Positions 61,019 through 64,000 of a stretch of 64,000 bases of DNA are shown piece by piece; position 1 is the first letter of the stretch, and the number at the start of each line of letters is the position of its first letter. Source of the stretch: Pantoea vagans. Lineage in GTDB: Bacteria > Pseudomonadota > Gammaproteobacteria > Enterobacterales > Enterobacteriaceae. The stretch spans positions 3,986,174 to 4,050,173 of the forward strand of contig NZ_CP038853.1 in NCBI RefSeq assembly GCF_004792415.1, read 5' to 3'. The notes under the pieces were generated by a model. It did no database searches. It was given only the letters and a program-made list of their open reading frames with translations, and had not been told where the DNA came from. Both the position numbers and the translations under genes were made by a program.

Positions 61019-62665
61019 TTACGCTTTCTTCTTGTCGCGGCTATGCAGACCACGTTTTTCCAGGCCGCGATAAATCAGCTGCTGCTGGAGAATGGTGACC
61101 AGGTTGCTGACGATGTAGTACAGCACCAGACCTGACGGGAACCACAGGAAGAACACGGTGAAGATCACCGGCATGTAAGTCATGATCTTCTGCTGCATCG
61201 GATCGGTCACGGTGGTCGGTGACATCTTCTGAATGAAGAACATGGTGATGCCCATCAGAATCGGCAGGATGTAGTACGGGTCCTGCGCTGACAGGTCATG
61301 GATCCACAGAATGAATGGCGCATGACGCAGTTCAACCGAGCCTGACAGCATATAGTAGAGCGCCAGGAAGATTGGCATCTGAATCACCAGCGGCAGACAG
61401 CCACCCAGCGGATTCACTTTCTCTGCTTTATACAGCGCCATCATTTCCTGGCTCTGCTTCTGCTTGTCATCACCCAGACGCTCACGCATCGCCTGAATCT
61501 TCGGCTGCAGCATGCGCATCTTAGCCATCGAGGTGTACTGCGCTTTGGTCAGCGGGTACATGATGCCGCGCACGATGAAGGTGATCACGATAATGGAGAA
61601 GCCCCAGTTACCGATGAAGCTGTGGATAAATTTCAGCAGCTTAAACAGCGGCTGAGAGATAAACCACAACCAGCCGTAATCCACGGTCAGATCAAGGTGC
61701 GGCGCAATCGCGGCCATCTTGTCCTGAATTTCCGGGCCGACCCACAGCGTTGCACCCAGATTCTGCTGAGCGCCCGCGGCGATGGTGACCGGTGCAGATT
61801 TATAGCCAATCGCTGCCACGCCGTTACCCAGGTTGCTGGTGTAAAGGGTGTTGGTGCCTTCAGTACGCGGAACCCATGCAGTCGCAAAGTACTGCTGCAG
61901 CATCGCCACCCAGCCATTGCTGGTGGTTGCGTTCAGGTTCTCGTTGTCCGCGATGGTGTCGAATTTATACTTCTCATATTTCGACTCGCTGGTGGAGTAG
62001 GCCGCGCCACGGAAGGTGTGCAGAGCAAAGTTGTTGCTGCCGGTATCACGATGCTTAGGCAGATCAATCGTCTGCTTCAGCTGGCCAAACAGTGACACTT
62101 CCAGCGGCTGCTGAGTGGTGTTGTTGACATGATAATCGACATTAACGGCATATTCGCCACGCTTGAAGATGAAGGTTTTGGTGTAAACCACGCCATTTTC
62201 AGCGGTATAGGTCATCGGCACACGCAGTTCGGACTGGCCATCAGCCATCTCGAAGTGATCCTGCGCAGTGGTGAACAGCGGACGCGCGCCGTTGTTCGGG
62301 TTATCCGGGCCATTACGACCGGTTAAACCACTCTGAGCCTGATAAAGGAACGCTGGCGTTGTTTCAAGCAGCTGGAACGGCTGGTCTGAACCCAGTTTGT
62401 CCGGGAAAGTCAGCAGCTGTGCCTGTTCAACATCACCGCCGCGGGTGTTGATATTCAATGACAGGACATCAGTCTTAACGGTGATCGTCTGGCCCTGACC
62501 GCTGGCCGGTACACCCTGACTGGCGGTATCACCCGCTACGCTGTTGGTGCCCTGTGTGGTCTGCGTCTGCTGTGGCTGCGGAGCGTGGTCCGTCTGCCAG
62601 GCTTGCCAGATCATAAAGGTCACGAACAGAAAAGCGATGAGAAAGAGATTGCGTTGCGAATCCAT
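61019..62665 (-). CDS. yidC: YidC, membrane protein insertase
   Basis: A 548-residue insertase (E. coli 548 aa). It has an N-terminal membrane helix ([23 protein letters not shown]), a large periplasmic beta-supersandwich domain and a C-terminal five-helix Oxa1 core that includes the conserved arginine in [15 protein letters not shown] and the hydrophilic groove. It ends in a basic tail ([14 protein letters not shown]). YidC inserts membrane proteins alone or with SecYEG. It starts 2 bases after yidD. Confidence 0.97.
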   Translation of the reverse strand: MDSQRNLFLIAFLFVTFMIWQAWQTDHAPQPQQTQTTQGTNSVAGDTASQGVPASGQGQTITVKTDVLSLNINTRGGDVEQAQLLTFPDKLGSDQPFQLLETTPAFLYQAQSGLTGRNGPDNPNNGARPLFTTAQDHFEMADGQSELRVPMTYTAENGVVYTKTFIFKRGEYAVNVDYHVNNTTQQPLEVSLFGQLKQTIDLPKHRDTGSNNFALHTFRGAAYSTSESKYEKYKFDTIADNENLNATTSNGWVAMLQQYFATAWVPRTEGTNTLYTSNLGNGVAAIGYKSAPVTIAAGAQQNLGATLWVGPEIQDKMAAIAPHLDLTVDYGWLWFISQPLFKLLKFIHSFIGNWGFSIIVITFIVRGIMYPLTKAQYTSMAKMRMLQPKIQAMRERLGDDKQKQSQEMMALYKAEKVNPLGGCLPLVIQMPIFLALYYMLSGSVELRHAPFILWIHDLSAQDPYYILPILMGITMFFIQKMSPTTVTDPMQQKIMTYMPVIFTVFFLWFPSGLVLYYIVSNLVTILQQQLIYRGLEKRGLHSRDKKKA

Positions 62666-62667
62666 CG

Positions 62668-62925
62668 TTAATGTTCTCTGGTATCAAAGGTTTTTGGCGG
62701 CACAGGATCGTCACCACCCGGGTTCAAAGGGTGGCATTTTAATACGCGTTTTAATGTCAACCAACTGCCTTTTATCAGGCCGAACCTGCGTAACGCCTCA
62801 ATTCCGTAATGAGAGCAGGTCGGGTGAAACCGACAGTGTGGTCCCAGTAATGGACTGATACCGCGTTGATAGACGCGTATCAGGACGATCAGGAGCCGCG
62901 CGCCAGGCGACAGTGACGACGCCAT
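62668..62925 (-). CDS. yidD: YidD, membrane protein insertion efficiency factor
   Basis: An 85-residue protein matching E. coli YidD (85 aa): amphipathic N-terminus, [35 protein letters not shown] and [18 protein letters not shown] with the conserved cysteines. It assists YidC-dependent insertion. It overlaps the rnpA 3' end by 37 bases, as in related genomes, and sits just ahead of yidC. Confidence 0.95.
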   Translation of the reverse strand: MASSLSPGARLLIVLIRVYQRGISPLLGPHCRFHPTCSHYGIEALRRFGLIKGSWLTLKRVLKCHPLNPGGDDPVPPKTFDTREH

Positions 62926-63248
62926 AATTTCTCCAACGCTTCCGCCAGCATACGGTTATCCAGATCGGCAACCCCCTTCTTCGCGACCACCACAAAGTCC
63001 ATCGACGGCAGTTCATGTTGACGCAGACGAAAGCTTTCGCGGGTCAATCGCTTGATCCGGTTGCGTTCATGAGCGCGTTTCACATGTTTTTTAGCGACGG
63101 TGAGACCGATGCGGGGATGCCCCAGCGCGTTAAGGCGGCCGAGAATAGTAATTTGCGGCGTGCCAGCCCGTTGTGGCTGCTGGAAGACGAAAGTGAAATG
63201 AGTGGGAGTTAACAAACGTAACTCCCTGGGAAATGCGAGCTTACCCAT
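62889..63248 (-). CDS. rnpA: RnpA, RNase P protein component
   Basis: A 119-residue basic protein (E. coli 119 aa) that binds the RNase P RNA and helps 5' maturation of tRNAs. The RNR motif, [15 protein letters not shown], and the N-terminal [13 protein letters not shown] are diagnostic. It follows rpmH by 14 bases and overlaps yidD. Confidence 0.97.
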   Translation of the reverse strand: MGKLAFPRELRLLTPTHFTFVFQQPQRAGTPQITILGRLNALGHPRIGLTVAKKHVKRAHERNRIKRLTRESFRLRQHELPSMDFVVVAKKGVADLDNRMLAEALEKLWRRHCRLARGS

Positions 63249-63262
63249 CAGGGCTTGCTTTA

Positions 63263-64000
<738 letters not shown>

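Overview
The window is chromosomal DNA from an enteric gammaproteobacterium, most likely Pantoea or a close Erwiniaceae relative. It is GC-rich, nearly every gene has a recognisable E. coli counterpart, and E. coli gene neighbourhoods survive in pieces (dppABCDF-tRNA-Pro-eptB, yiaG/yiaF, mtlADR-yibL, fdhD-fdoGHI-fdhE, glyQS-wecH, yieE-adeP-yieH, mnmE-yidC-yidD-rnpA-rpmH). The genus is inferred from remembered family and synteny resemblance, not from a search. The right edge stops just before the expected dnaA start, so the window lies next to the dnaA region.

Layout. (1) 1-16,048: cellulose biosynthesis. The left edge holds the start of an E. coli-type operon (bcsR, partial bcsQ, minus strand) with divergent bcsEFG. 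Beside it is a complete second cluster of the other class (minus strand, in transcription order bcsP-bcsQ-bcsA-bcsB-bcsC-bcsD-bcsZ). (2) 16,518-24,000: the dipeptide ABC transporter dppABCDF, framed by two inverted copies of a hairpin-rich repeat, followed by further nested repeats and a tRNA-Pro(UGG) whose 3' end and terminator are duplicated. (3) 24,089-31,364: eptB (LPS modification), ohr/ohrR (organic peroxide defence), a small HD hydrolase resembling alarmone hydrolases, yiaG, a gamma-glutamyltransferase-like gene and the lipoprotein gene yiaF. (4) 31,440-36,053: mannitol uptake and catabolism (mtlADR) behind an array of CRP sites, then yibL. (5) 36,062-41,276: a VirK/YbjX protein, sodA, a class-III aminotransferase divergent from a DeoR regulator, and fdhD. 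(6) 41,672-47,831: respiratory formate dehydrogenase fdoGHI, fdhE and yibF. The catalytic selenocysteine of FdoG is replaced by cysteine. (7) 47,936-50,086: a small accessory island with an intact ParE/RelB-like toxin-antitoxin pair, a SymE-like gene, a YrhB/Imm35 gene and a ParD-like antitoxin whose ParE partner is killed by one in-frame stop. (8) 50,482-64,000: glyQS, wecH, a GlxA-type regulator, yieH, adeP (with a PurR-like site), yieE, a RutE-like nitroreductase, mnmE, yidC, yidD, rnpA, rpmH and the rpmH/dnaA intergenic region with a perfect DnaA box.

How the genes work together. The bcs genes form a c-di-GMP-controlled cellulose secretion machine. BcsA/B are the synthase, BcsC the outer-membrane pore, BcsZ a glucanase, BcsD and BcsP the crystalline-cellulose accessory parts, and BcsEFG add c-di-GMP sensing and phosphoethanolamine decoration. 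fdhD, fdoGHI and fdhE make and mature one membrane formate dehydrogenase. mtlADR is a PTS catabolic operon. The rpmH to mnmE block is the conserved ribosome/RNase P/membrane-insertase/tRNA-modification cluster beside dnaA.

I did not find a wholly new multi-gene system. The most unusual points are the two side-by-side cellulose clusters, the roughly 250-residue Ala/Pro/Ser linker with 25-residue tandem repeats in BcsB, the Sec-to-Cys formate dehydrogenase with no selAB beside yibF, the nonsense-inactivated ParE next to an intact antitoxin, and the repeat structures around dpp and the tRNA.
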